Shown here: positions 26,432-34,912 of the stretch, in pieces
How positions within the stretch are numbered: position 1 is the stretch's first letter
How the letters are laid out: the number at the start of each line of letters is the position of its first letter
Assembly: GCA_017480785.1 (NCBI GenBank)
Contig: JAFURZ010000010.1
Location: forward strand, 62,001 to 126,000
Direction of reading: 5' to 3'
From: Bacteroidales bacterium
Lineage (GTDB): Bacteria; Bacteroidota; Bacteroidia; Bacteroidales; P3
Length of the DNA: 64,000 nucleotides
Translations under genes and position numbers: made by a program
The notes under the pieces: generated by a model
Told to the model about the DNA's origin: nothing
Seen by the model: the letters and a program-made list of their open reading frames with translations, nothing else
Databases searched by the model: none

Positions 26432-26881
26432 TTAGAAGGGCAGGTCGTCTTCGCCGCTGGCGGGCATGGTGGGCGCCGAGGCGAAGCCGGTGGGTTGGGC
26501 AGGTTGGACGGGTTGGGCAGCGGGAGCGGCAGGCTGCTGGGGAGCAGCGGCGGCAGGCTGGTTGCCGGTCCAGGAATAACCGGTGGCAGGCGAGGGAGGC
26601 ATCTGTCCCGGCACGAAGGGCTGTACGCGGGTGCAGCGCAGGTCGGTGTACCAGCGCTCGTTGAACTCGCGGCTTTCGGGGGTGAAGGTCACCTGCACCA
26701 GCTGGCCCATCGGAATGTTCTTGGCCATAGCCACACGCTCCTCGCCGAAGGCGGTGAACGCCACCTTGCGCGGGTAGTCGTCACCGGTCTCAATCACAAA
26801 TCCTCCGCGTATCCACGGACCACGCTGCGATTCGCCCTGCACATCGGGCATAATCTGAATAAGTTTACCTGTAATTTCCAT
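26432..26881 (-). CDS. DUF3127 protein with an SSB-like C-terminal tip
   Basis: A 149-residue protein. Residues 1 to about 90 (MEITGKLIQIMPDVQGES, then GFVIETGDDYPRKVAFTAFG) form a DUF3127 domain, a small beta-rich fold common in Bacteroidetes and likely OB-like. A Pro/Ala/Gln-rich linker (about 95-140) follows, and the chain ends in EDDLPF, closely resembling the acidic DDIPF tip by which single-stranded DNA-binding proteins recruit partners. A role in nucleic-acid binding is inferred from this layout, not shown. It is the first gene of the run down to the porin. Confidence 0.8.
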   Translation of the reverse strand: MEITGKLIQIMPDVQGESQRGPWIRGGFVIETGDDYPRKVAFTAFGEERVAMAKNIPMGQLVQVTFTPESREFNERWYTDLRCTRVQPFVPGQMPPSPATGYSWTGNQPAAAAPQQPAAPAAQPVQPAQPTGFASAPTMPASGEDDLPF

Positions 26882-27064
26882 TGTTATTTATTATTTATTT
26901 CTAATTACCAACGAATTGTCCCCCTTTTGGGGGGATTTTCAAGTCTACAAAAATAGGAAATAATCCCGACATGGCCAAATATTTTTTATCAACACATCGG
27001 GAAACCGCCATAGGGAGGGCGTGCTCACCTTAACGTATAAACCTCAAACAGTACCCCTTAAACT

Positions 27065-27106
27065 GTAAACCGTAAACCGTAAACGGTAAACAGTAAACGG
27101 TAAACT
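27065..27106. repeat. Six-unit 7-bp array at the end of a T9SS gene
   Basis: Six GTAAACN heptamers directly abut the next gene. The first two bases of the minus-strand stop codon (27105-27107) are the last two bases of the array. The remaining 180 bp up to the DUF3127 gene show nothing clear. Confidence 0.85.
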
Positions 27107-28556
27107 AATATATCAGCAGTCGCTTGTGGGTGGTGCCGTTGTGGGTGTGGATGGCCACGATGTAGGTGCCGGCCCGCAGCCACGACACGTCCACCGTCGC
27201 CTCGTGGCCCGACCACCCGCCGTGGTACACCATCACCCCGTCGACCGTCCAGAGGTCGATGGCCGTAAGGTTGAAGCTCGACGTCACCCGTACCTCGTCC
27301 CTCGCGGGGTTGGGCTGCAGGAAGGTCAGCCGCGAGAGCGTCGTCGTGCCCTCGTCGATGCCTTGCGTGCCGCCGCCCGTGGTGTCGGTCGGGACATAGA
27401 AATACTGCGGCCTGCTCCACGGCGTCTCTTTCTTGCTGATGTCGCACTCGGCCTTCAGCATGACGCCGTAGATGAACGAGGGCGAGAGGTTCGTGAGGGT
27501 GTGCAGCGTGCTGCCCGTCACGTCCACCTCGCGCCACTGCGACTGCGGCTCGTGGCGCAGGCCGTAGCGCAGCAGCATGCGGCTGTAGTTCGGGAAGCCG
27601 TCCCACGTCACCGTGGCCGACGTGCCCGACACCGTCACCTGCACGTTCTGCACCGAGTCGCACGCCCACTCCGGCGGCACCGTCGTATCCACCTCGATGA
27701 TGGGGTAGATGATGGCAGAACCGGTGTTGTTATCAAACCACCTCCAGCCATTCTCTGTAAAAGAGGTATGTGGAAGGTGGGACTGGTCGCATGTACGTCT
27801 CTTTCTTTTGATAGAGGGAAACATACAATGATTATCCGGTCCCCCAGATATTTGGTGTTCAGGGTCACAGGATTGGTTTACCCCATTCATCGCGGCAGCC
27901 CTATATTGGGTGACTAAGTGATTTTGTGGACCTCCATAGGATGGTGTAATACAGCCAAAGTAAGACCCACCCACATAGAACGAGTCGGTAACCCAGATAG
28001 CCGAGTCGAAATAGTATTCCGAGATAGGGATATATTGGTCATAGGGGTTGTAGGTGCAGCAGCTGTCACGCCGGTGGTAATCATGGTGCACCACCACATG
28101 TATGTAGCGCTTGGGGTCGAAGGGGCTCCAACGCGTGGCTGTAAGCTGAGTGAATGCATTCCCGGGGCCGGCCTCGTAGATGTACAAGTATTCTTCCGCT
28201 TCATTGGTATCCAAACTGAACTCGGGAATGGTCTCTACATGCCCCCTGACACAGGAGCCTGCTATGCCGATAATCTTTAAAGGCACAGGGGTGTAGAAAT
28301 ACTGTAATTGGATGGCGGAATCCTCGGAATTTTCCCACATATGAGACCAATCTGTACTTTCAGACGCAGAATACACCATCAGGTTGTTTTGGAAGAAATA
28401 CTCCCATTCCCACCAGGAATAGTAACCTATGCGGGTGTCCCATTCCACGGTGTCGCCCACACGGTGGTAATAATAGTCCGAATACTGCGCCTTCGCCACC
28501 TGAGTTGTGACGGTTAACTGCAGCAACACCACGATAATAAAAGCTCTCGTTCTCAT
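27105..28556 (-). CDS. T9SS cargo protein with FN3-like domain
   Basis: A 483-residue secreted protein. The signal peptide (1-23, ending TQVAKA) is followed by an N-terminal region of unknown fold, an FN3-like domain (about 300-390, SVQNVQVTVSGTSATVTWDG) and a type A sorting domain (LQPNPARDEVRVTS, then LRAGTYIVAIHTH, ending KRLLIY). The N-terminal part shares phrases such as YYFDSAIWVTDSFYVGG with the 58-64 kb cluster (EYYFDTP, TDTFYVG), so it is a distant member of that family. It has a strong promoter and a leader of about 120 nt. The 3' end borders a heptamer array. Confidence 0.8.
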   Translation of the reverse strand: MRTRAFIIVVLLQLTVTTQVAKAQYSDYYYHRVGDTVEWDTRIGYYSWWEWEYFFQNNLMVYSASESTDWSHMWENSEDSAIQLQYFYTPVPLKIIGIAGSCVRGHVETIPEFSLDTNEAEEYLYIYEAGPGNAFTQLTATRWSPFDPKRYIHVVVHHDYHRRDSCCTYNPYDQYIPISEYYFDSAIWVTDSFYVGGSYFGCITPSYGGPQNHLVTQYRAAAMNGVNQSCDPEHQISGGPDNHCMFPSIKRKRRTCDQSHLPHTSFTENGWRWFDNNTGSAIIYPIIEVDTTVPPEWACDSVQNVQVTVSGTSATVTWDGFPNYSRMLLRYGLRHEPQSQWREVDVTGSTLHTLTNLSPSFIYGVMLKAECDISKKETPWSRPQYFYVPTDTTGGGTQGIDEGTTTLSRLTFLQPNPARDEVRVTSSFNLTAIDLWTVDGVMVYHGGWSGHEATVDVSWLRAGTYIVAIHTHNGTTHKRLLIY

Positions 28557-28684
28557 CTTTCCTGAAGTTATAGTTATTGATACTTTTTTCTACATTCCCC
28601 ATATCAATATTGGCGGAAACAGCATGCTGACAATCAATGCAATTTTCTTATTCATAGGACAACTATTTGTTATGGTTACGACTG

Positions 28685-28716
28685 CAAACATACGAAAATT
28701 TTCCGAACTGGGCAAA
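28685..28716 (-). promoter_or_regulatory. Promoter of the 27.1-28.6 kb T9SS gene
   Basis: Minus-strand -7 box TATGTTTG (28685-28692) and -33 box TTTG (28713-28716) are separated by exactly 20 bp, a full match to the Bacteroidetes consensus. The predicted leader is about 120 nt, long enough for a regulatory structure. Confidence 0.75.
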
Positions 28717-28817
28717 TATTTTTACCTAAAAAGTTTAAAATATGTCAAAATCAACAAGTTCTGGCCATGGCGTGAGCTAGGGGGGCTGGCATGATGCTCT
28801 GCCTGTATCCCCCACAT

Positions 28818-28926
28818 CCTCTGGGTTTTCCTTAGCTGTTCTTTTACCGTTTTACGGTAGTATTACGCTTTTTTCCCGAAGAACAGCCGAAGAATAACCG
28901 TAATACTACCGTAGAAATGGCAGAGG
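28818..28926. repeat. Compound hairpin element with interleaved arms
   Basis: GCTGTTCTT (28835-28843) pairs with AAGAACAGC (28879-28887). TACGGTAGTATTACG (28853-28867) pairs with its exact complement at 28899-28913. Outer CCTCTG and CAGAGG also match. The two inner stems interleave. The sequences combine those of the 18.07/47.8 kb and 38.7 kb elements. It lies in the 550-bp gap between divergent genes. Confidence 0.8.
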
Positions 28927-29019
28927 GGGGCTTGCGTGCTTCGGGGGTGGATTCGGGGTGTCGGGAGGCGGAAATCAAATTTATTTTCGGGTGGTGGCAA
29001 TAAAAACCGGAAGGGTGCG

Positions 29020-29061
29020 TTTAATGTTTATTGTTTACGGTTTACTGTTTACTGTTTACGG
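29020..29061. repeat. Six-unit 7-bp array upstream of a hypothetical gene
   Basis: Heptamers TTTAATG, TTTATTG, TTTACGG and TTTACTG in register, 45 bp before the ATG at 29107. The rest of the gap holds the compound hairpin and the divergent promoter. Confidence 0.85.
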
Positions 29062-29106
29062 TTTTAATACAATATAGTTTGAAGTATTAGAAAATCTGGA
29101 TTTGGA

Positions 29107-30075
29107 ATGAGCTATAGAAGGGGTGTTATAATGTTGCTGATGCTGGCGGCGTGCGTGGCTGCGATGGGGCAGGACAAGGGCCGCATGGCTGCGCACGAGC
29201 GGCGCCTGTCGGAGTTGTTGGAACGCACCGCTTCGGCACCGACCGACAACGAGCGCTATCTGGCCTCGGAGGAGGCCGTCGACGCGCTGCGCGACGCGCT
29301 GGACGAGGCCGGGTCGGAGCGCTGGCGGTGGACGCTGCCGCGGTCGGCATCGGTGCTGACGTCGCCCGACGGGCGGCTGCGGGTGTTCACGTGGGCCGTG
29401 GTGCGCGACAACGGCGAGTTTGAGTGCTTCGGGGCCGTGCAGTTCTTCAACGAGCGGACACAGGCCTACGAGTACGAGGTGCTGCACGACAAGAGCGAGG
29501 AGATTATGAACCGCGAGGAGAGCCTGCTCTCGGCCGGCAACTGGCTGGGGGCCATCTATCAGGACATCATACAGACCACGGCGGGCGACCGCACGTACTA
29601 TACGCTCCTGGGCTGGAACGGAGTGGACAACCTGACCGACCGCCGCATCATAGAGCCCGTGATGATGCGGGCCGGGGTGCCGCAGTTCGGTGCGCCGGTG
29701 TTCCGCCGCGAACGCAACCTGCGGCGCGTGGTGCTGGAGTATCGCGGCGACGCGGCGGTGCAGATGGCCTGGGACGAGCAGACGGTGGAGGAGGTGACGC
29801 GCGAGCGGGTGAAGGAGAACGGCCGCTACCGCACCGTGGAGAAGCGCAAGGAGCACAAGGAGAAGGTGATTATCTTCGACGAGGTGGAGCCCCAGATTGA
29901 AGGCATGGAAGGGCTGTTCCAATACTATGTGCCGTCGGGTCTGGAGCTGGGCTATGCCTGGGTGGACGGCAAATGGGAGCTGCGCCACGGGGCGCAGGGT
30001 CGCCTGACCGACAAGAAACTGAACAAGTCTTTCGCGCCGCTGCCGAAGGCTGCGCCAAGTTACGAATATAAGTGA
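29107..30075 (+). CDS. Exported hypothetical protein
   Basis: A 322-residue protein with a signal peptide (1 to about 21, MSYRRGVIMLLMLAACVAAMG). A Cys at 16 sits in LAACVA, so a lipoprotein is conceivable though the lipobox is imperfect. The mature part is hydrophilic, with a helical N-terminal region (about 25-70) and a mixed C-terminal region with phrases such as NWLGAIYQDIIQ and TYYTLLGWNGVDN that recur in Bacteroidales hypothetical proteins. Function unknown. It is co-directional with dxs. The stop codon lies in the first unit of a heptamer array that runs up to the dxs start. Confidence 0.65.
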   Translation: MSYRRGVIMLLMLAACVAAMGQDKGRMAAHERRLSELLERTASAPTDNERYLASEEAVDALRDALDEAGSERWRWTLPRSASVLTSPDGRLRVFTWAVVRDNGEFECFGAVQFFNERTQAYEYEVLHDKSEEIMNREESLLSAGNWLGAIYQDIIQTTAGDRTYYTLLGWNGVDNLTDRRIIEPVMMRAGVPQFGAPVFRRERNLRRVVLEYRGDAAVQMAWDEQTVEEVTRERVKENGRYRTVEKRKEHKEKVIIFDEVEPQIEGMEGLFQYYVPSGLELGYAWVDGKWELRHGAQGRLTDKKLNKSFAPLPKAAPSYEYK

Positions 30076-30151
30076 ATGGTGATTAGTGAATAGTGAAATG
30101 TGAATAGTGATTAGTGAATAGTGAAAAGTGAATAGTGATTAGTGAATAGAG
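30071..30151. repeat. Eleven-unit 7-bp array bridging a stop and the dxs start
   Basis: Eleven heptamers of the AGTGAAT/AGTGATT/AGTGAAA type fill the whole junction. The upstream stop codon (30073-30075) is inside unit 1, and the dxs ATG at 30152 follows the last full unit by 4 bp. Confidence 0.9.
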
Positions 30152-32026
30152 ATGAGACTGAAAGATATTGACTCGCCTGCCGACTTGAAGCGGGTGCCTG
30201 TGGACGAGCTCCAAGGCATCGCCGACGAGCTGCGCGGGTATATTATAGACACCCTCTCGACCCACCCCGGCCATCTGGCTTCGAGCCTCGGGGTGGTGGA
30301 GCTCACGGTGGCGCTGCACTACGTGTTCAACACCCCCGACGACCGCCTGGTGTGGGATGTGGGCCATCAGGCCTACGCCCACAAGATATTGACGGGCCGA
30401 CGGGAGCGCTTCTCGACCATACGCACCTATGGCGGCTTGAGCGGCTTCCCGAAGAGGAGCGAAAGCGAGTATGACGCTTTCGGCACGGGCCACAGCTCGA
30501 CGTCGGTGAGTGCGGCGCTGGGCATGGCCACGGCGAGCCGGCTGCAGGGCGATGTGCACCGCAACCACATTGCCGTCATCGGCGACGGGGCCCTGACGGG
30601 AGGCGAAGCCTTCGAGGCGCTGAACAACGTTGGGCAGTCGAGGGCCAATGTGCTGATTGTGCTGAACGACAACGGCATCTCGATAGACAAGGCTGTGGGG
30701 GGCTTGGACGAGTACCTGACGCGGCTCACCGCCTCGCGGCGCTACAACCGGCTGAAGGCCGAGGTGTGGCGCAAGCTGGACGGCAGCGCCGGCGGCCGGC
30801 GCCACGACCGTTCGCTGGGTTTCTTCCAGCGGATGACCAATATGGCCAAAACCATGTTCGTGGGCGGGAGCAACCTGTTCGAGTCGCTGGGCATCCGCTA
30901 TTTCGGCCCCATCGACGGACACAACCTGCCGCAGCTGGTCGACATGCTGGGGCGGCTGCGCGACCTGGAGGGGCCCAAGCTGCTGCACATCGTCACCACC
31001 AAAGGCAAGGGGTTGCGCCAGGCAGAGCAGAACCCGGTGGTCTACCACGCCCCCGGACGCTACGATGCGCACACGGGTAAGCAAATCGCCACGGCGGTGG
31101 ACGGCTGTCCGCCCCGCTATCAGGAGGTCTTCGGTCACACCCTCGTGGAGCTGGCCGAGCAGAACCCCGCCATTGTGGGCATCACGCCGGCAATGGCCAC
31201 GGGGTGCTCGCTGAACCTGATGATGGAGCGCATGCCCGACCGGACGTTCGACGTGGGCATCGCCGAGCAGCATGCGGTCACGTTCTCCGCGGGACTTGCC
31301 GCGGCGGGGATGCTCCCGTTCTGCAATATCTATTCGTCCTTTGCCCAGCGGGCCTACGACCAGATAATCCACGACGTGGCGCTGCAGCGGCTGCCGGTGG
31401 TGTTCTGCCTCGACCGGGCAGGGCTGGTGGGCGACGACGGACCGACCCATCACGGCCTGTTCGACTTGGCAGCCTTGCGGCCTGTGCCCAACCTCACCGT
31501 ATGTGCTCCGATGGACGAGCACGAGCTGCGCAACATGATGTACACCGCCCAGCTGCCCGAGGGAGGTCCGTGGGTGATACGCTATCCGCGGGGCGCGAGC
31601 GAGCACGCTGACTGGCAGACGCCCTTCGAGACCCTCGCCGTGGGGCGGGGCCGCTGCCTGAGAGAGGGCAGGGGCGAGGTGGCTATTGTCACCCTCGGCA
31701 CCGTGGGCAACGATGCACTGCGAGTGGCCGACGAGGTGGATGCCGCCATGTACGACATGCGCTTCCTGAAGCCGCTCGACACCGGGCTGCTGGACGAGAT
31801 AGCGGCCCGCGGCTACCGTCGCATCGTCACCGTGGAAGACGGCGTGCGCCTCGGCGGCTTCGGCGAGGCGGTGGTGGATTACTTCGCCGCCAGGCACCCG
31901 GAGGTGGTGCAGGCATGCCGCATACTGGCCATCCCCGACGAGTTTGTCACGCACGGCCCTGTGGCACAGCTGAAGCACGACTGTCGCATTGACGCCGACG
32001 CAATCAGGGAAGAGGTTAGGGTTTAA
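30152..32026 (+). CDS. dxs: 1-deoxy-D-xylulose-5-phosphate synthase
   Basis: First enzyme of the MEP isoprenoid pathway, joining pyruvate and glyceraldehyde 3-phosphate with thiamine diphosphate. The 624-residue protein has HPGHLASSLGVVELTVALHY, the ThDP and Mg site GDGALTGGEAFEALNN to LNDNGISID, the transketolase-like middle domain with DRAGLVGDDGPTHHGLFD, and the C-terminal domain. Length is standard. Start and stop are both set in heptamer arrays: the array ahead of it ends 4 bp before the ATG, and the TAA (32024-32026) falls in the array that leads to the carrier gene. It supplies precursors for the polyprenyl synthase at 4.4 kb. Confidence 0.95.
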   Translation: MRLKDIDSPADLKRVPVDELQGIADELRGYIIDTLSTHPGHLASSLGVVELTVALHYVFNTPDDRLVWDVGHQAYAHKILTGRRERFSTIRTYGGLSGFPKRSESEYDAFGTGHSSTSVSAALGMATASRLQGDVHRNHIAVIGDGALTGGEAFEALNNVGQSRANVLIVLNDNGISIDKAVGGLDEYLTRLTASRRYNRLKAEVWRKLDGSAGGRRHDRSLGFFQRMTNMAKTMFVGGSNLFESLGIRYFGPIDGHNLPQLVDMLGRLRDLEGPKLLHIVTTKGKGLRQAEQNPVVYHAPGRYDAHTGKQIATAVDGCPPRYQEVFGHTLVELAEQNPAIVGITPAMATGCSLNLMMERMPDRTFDVGIAEQHAVTFSAGLAAAGMLPFCNIYSSFAQRAYDQIIHDVALQRLPVVFCLDRAGLVGDDGPTHHGLFDLAALRPVPNLTVCAPMDEHELRNMMYTAQLPEGGPWVIRYPRGASEHADWQTPFETLAVGRGRCLREGRGEVAIVTLGTVGNDALRVADEVDAAMYDMRFLKPLDTGLLDEIAARGYRRIVTVEDGVRLGGFGEAVVDYFAARHPEVVQACRILAIPDEFVTHGPVAQLKHDCRIDADAIREEVRV

Positions 32027-32055
32027 GGTTTAAAGTTTAGGGTTTAAAATTAAAG
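32014..32055. repeat. Six-unit 7-bp array bridging dxs stop and the carrier start
   Basis: Heptamers GTTTAAG, GTTTAAA, GTTTAGG and ATTAAAG run in register. The dxs TAA lies inside the second unit and the ATG at 32056 immediately follows the last unit. Confidence 0.9.
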
Positions 32056-33462
32056 ATGAAACGCATCCCCCATACCTTCACCATTGTTTTCGCCCTCATT
32101 GTGCTGGCGGCGGTGCTGACATGGGTGGTGCCGGCGGGTGAGTTCCTGCGTCAAACGGTGGACGGTCGCGAGGTGGTGCTGAACGGGTCGTTTCATCGGG
32201 TCGAGGCGGCACCGCAGACTTGGCAGGTCTTTTCGGCTCTCTTCAACGGCTTTGTCGACAAGGCCGACATCATTGTCTTCATCCTTGTGGTGGGAGGCGC
32301 TTTCTGGATACTTAACAACAGCCACGCTATCGACATCGGCGTGATGGCCTTTCTGCGACGGGTGCAGCGGCTGAGCCGCTACAAGCTGATAAGGAAACTG
32401 GGGGTGGAGAATATCATCATCACCTTCGTTATGCTCCTCTTCAGCCTCTTCGGCGCCCTCTTCGGCATGAGCGAGGAGACGATAGCCTTTGTGGTGGTGT
32501 TCATTCCCCTGGCCATCCAGATGGGCTATGACTCGATAGTGGGTGTGTGCATGTGCTACGTGGCGGCCCATGTGGGGTTCGCCGGTGCCATGCTCAATCC
32601 CTTCACCATTGGCATCGCACAGGGGATTGCCGGTCTGCCGCTCTTTTCGGGACTGGAATATCGCTTCTTCTGCTGGGTGGTGCTGACGGTCATCGGTATT
32701 GCCTTTGTGCTGTGGTATGCCCATCGGGTGAAAGCCAAGCCTGAGCGGTCGCCGGTGTACAAGCTCGACGACTACTGGCGTGGCCGCACCGACGCGACGG
32801 ACGAGTCGCGACTCACCACGCGCCACATCCTGATTCTGCTGCTGCTCTTCCTCACCATCGTCGCCCTTGTGGTCGGCGTGCTGGCGTGGGATTGGTACAT
32901 TGCCGAGATATCGGCCCTCTTCCTCGCCATGGGAATAGTGGCAGGTCTGCTCGACCGGCAGCGTGCCGACGACATTGCCAAGCTCTTTCTGGCCGGCAGC
33001 AAGGACATCCTTTCTGCCGCCCTGGTGGTGGGATTGGCCAGCGGCATCATCATTATCCTCAGGGACGGCCGCATCATCGACACCCTGCTGTACGGCCTCA
33101 CCCGTTCGCTGGCCGGCATGGGCGAGGTGACTTCGCTCGCAGTGATGTACCTCTTCCAGACATTGCTCAACGTGGTGATGCCTTCCGGTTCGGCCAAGGC
33201 GGCTTTGACAATGCCCATTATGACCCAGTTTGCCGACCTCATCAACGTCTCACGCCAGACTACTGTGCTGGCATTCCAGTTCGGCGACGGCTTCACCAAC
33301 ATGCTCACCCCCACCAGCGGCGTACTGATTGGGGTGCTGGGTATGGCCCGCATCCCATACGGCACATGGCTCAAGTGGGTGTGGAAGTTTATCGTCGGAT
33401 TGATAGTTGTCGGTTTCATCCTCATGCTCCCCACATTATGGTTAGACCTGCCTGGATTCTGA
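32056..33462 (+). CDS. YfcC/DcuC-family membrane carrier
   Basis: A 468-residue protein with about twelve membrane helices. The N-terminus (TFTIVFALIVLAAVLTWVVP, then AGEF) and motifs such as FGMSEETIAFVVVFIPLA and NVVMPSGSAKAALTMPIM are typical of the YfcC/C4-dicarboxylate anaerobic carrier family (PF03606). Substrates in this family are poorly known, with dicarboxylates, peptides or amino acids all proposed. It overlaps the following M28 peptidase gene by 25 bp, so peptide or amino-acid export or uptake linked to proteolysis is a reasonable guess only. The gene starts directly after a heptamer array. Confidence 0.85.
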   Translation: MKRIPHTFTIVFALIVLAAVLTWVVPAGEFLRQTVDGREVVLNGSFHRVEAAPQTWQVFSALFNGFVDKADIIVFILVVGGAFWILNNSHAIDIGVMAFLRRVQRLSRYKLIRKLGVENIIITFVMLLFSLFGALFGMSEETIAFVVVFIPLAIQMGYDSIVGVCMCYVAAHVGFAGAMLNPFTIGIAQGIAGLPLFSGLEYRFFCWVVLTVIGIAFVLWYAHRVKAKPERSPVYKLDDYWRGRTDATDESRLTTRHILILLLLFLTIVALVVGVLAWDWYIAEISALFLAMGIVAGLLDRQRADDIAKLFLAGSKDILSAALVVGLASGIIIILRDGRIIDTLLYGLTRSLAGMGEVTSLAVMYLFQTLLNVVMPSGSAKAALTMPIMTQFADLINVSRQTTVLAFQFGDGFTNMLTPTSGVLIGVLGMARIPYGTWLKWVWKFIVGLIVVGFILMLPTLWLDLPGF

Positions 33463-34322
33463 TACTCCTGCTGCTGCCGGCGTCGCTTCATGCGCAGGAC
33501 AGCAGTTATGCGCGGCGCGTTATCCGCGACCTGTCGGCGCCGGAGATGTATGGCCGCGGCATGCAGCACCGGGGCGACTCCATCGCCGCCGACTACCTGC
33601 GCCGCGAGCTGATGGCCAACGGGGTGAAGCCCCTCGGCAAGGACTACTACCAGTACTTCCGTTTCCCGCAGACGCGGACCCGTCCACCCATTGTGCGTGC
33701 CGGCTACCGCTCGCAGAACGTATGCGGCTACATACCGGGCGAGACCGACACCATGGTGGTTTTCACTGCCCACTATGAGCACTTGGGCATGCACGGTGAC
33801 ACACTCTTCCCCGGCGCCCACGACAACGCCAGTGGCACCGCCGCTATAATGGACCTGGCAAGACAACTATCCACTACCCACTCTTCACTACCCACTAAAT
33901 ATACCTATGTCTTCCTGTTCTTCGGAGGCGAGGAGTCGGGGTTGGTGGGCAGCCATTACTTTGCCGACAATCCCCTTGTAAGCTTTGCCAAGGTGAAACT
34001 TCTCGTCAACCTGGACCTCTTCTGCGGTGGCGACGAAGGCTTGATGGTGGTCAATGCCAATGACCGTGAGACACAGCCTTTTGTCGACCTACTGCAACAG
34101 ATTAACGAGCGCGACGGATACACCCCCAAGATAGGGCGTCGCGACAATGCCCCCAACAGCGACCATTACTGGCTCAGCGCCCATTGCCCTGCCATCTTCA
34201 TCTACACCCTCGGCGGCCCCTACGGCGGCTACCACAGCCCCACCGACACCTGCGACGGGTGCGGCCTGGGTAACTACCACCGCCACATGACCCTCCTGCG
34301 GGCTTTCCTGGAACAGCTTTGA
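33438..34322 (+). CDS. Exported M28-family metallopeptidase
   Basis: A zinc aminopeptidase-type enzyme of 294 residues. The ATG at 33438 gives a short signal peptide (MVRPAWILILLLLPASLHAQ, cleavage after HAQ) and overlaps the carrier gene by 25 bp. Two-metal site residues are visible: His in FTAHYEHLGMHG, Asp in GAHDNASGTAA, GluGlu in FGGEESGLVGSHYF, Asp in NLDLF and His in GGYHSPTDT. In-frame 7-bp repeats (33866-33900) encode the segment STTHSSLPTK between the DNASG and GGEES motifs, at a surface loop position. A role in periplasmic peptide degradation is likely. Confidence 0.88.
   Translation: MVRPAWILILLLLPASLHAQDSSYARRVIRDLSAPEMYGRGMQHRGDSIAADYLRRELMANGVKPLGKDYYQYFRFPQTRTRPPIVRAGYRSQNVCGYIPGETDTMVVFTAHYEHLGMHGDTLFPGAHDNASGTAAIMDLARQLSTTHSSLPTKYTYVFLFFGGEESGLVGSHYFADNPLVSFAKVKLLVNLDLFCGGDEGLMVVNANDRETQPFVDLLQQINERDGYTPKIGRRDNAPNSDHYWLSAHCPAIFIYTLGGPYGGYHSPTDTCDGCGLGNYHRHMTLLRAFLEQL
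33866..33900. repeat. Intragenic 7-bp array in the M28 peptidase gene
   Basis: Five heptamers (ACTATCC, ACTACCC, ACTCTTC, ACTACCC, ACTAAAT) translated without stops in the loop between two metal-site motifs. Confidence 0.75.
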
Positions 34323-34910
34323 TTACAGCACCTTGATTAGCTCCACGTCGAAGACGAGGGCGGCATAGGGCGGGATGCTTCCGCCGGCCCCGCGTTCGCC
34401 GTAGGCGAGCTGGTAGGGGATAAAGAAGCGGTATTTGGCCCCCTCTTTCATCAGTTGCACGCCTTCGGTCCAGCCGGCGATGACTTGGTTGAGCGGGAAT
34501 TCGGCGGGCTCGCCGCGGCGGTAGCTCGAGTCGAACACCGTGCCGTCGATGAGCGTGCCCTCATAGTGGCAACGCACCGTGTCGGTGGCCCGGGGACTGC
34601 GGCCATTGCCTTCGGCCAGCACTTCGTACTGCAGGCCGCTGGCGGTGGTGGTCACCTCGGGACGCAGTTTGTTCCTGTTGAGGAAGGCCTCGCCGTCGGA
34701 GCGTGCGGCGGCCTGCTGGCGGGCTTCCATCTCGGTGAAGAAGTGCTCCAACATCTGTTGTGCCTCGCCGGCATCCATCTGTGCAGGATGGTTTTCGAGC
34801 ATGTCGCGTATGGCATTGCCGTAGTCCTCGAGGTCCAGTCGGCCTTGCAGACCCATTTGTTTCAGTTGTTGACCTATATTGAGGCCTAGTGCATAGCTGA
34901 GTTTATCCAT
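34323..34910 (-). CDS. FKBP-type peptidyl-prolyl cis-trans isomerase
   Basis: A 195-residue protein. An N-terminal helical FKBP_N-type domain (about 1-85, SYALGLNIGQQLKQMGL) is followed by the FKBP catalytic fold (about 95-195) with VRCHYEGTLIDGTVFDSSYR, FPLNQVIAGWTEGVQLMKEG and IPYQLAYGERGAGGSIPPYA. It catalyses proline isomerisation and often acts as a chaperone. There is no signal peptide, so it is probably cytoplasmic. It is the last gene of the minus-strand gapA-fabG-BtuF-like run (2-bp gap) and converges with the M28 gene with no spacer between the stops (34322 and 34323). Confidence 0.92.
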   Translation of the reverse strand: MDKLSYALGLNIGQQLKQMGLQGRLDLEDYGNAIRDMLENHPAQMDAGEAQQMLEHFFTEMEARQQAAARSDGEAFLNRNKLRPEVTTTASGLQYEVLAEGNGRSPRATDTVRCHYEGTLIDGTVFDSSYRRGEPAEFPLNQVIAGWTEGVQLMKEGAKYRFFIPYQLAYGERGAGGSIPPYAALVFDVELIKVL

Positions 34911-34912
34911 TT

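Noticed and set aside
30071-30151. Possible CRISPR array
   Set aside because: The repeat unit is only 7 bp with no unique spacers, and no cas genes are present. The 84-bp tandem repeats at 61 kb also have no spacer structure.
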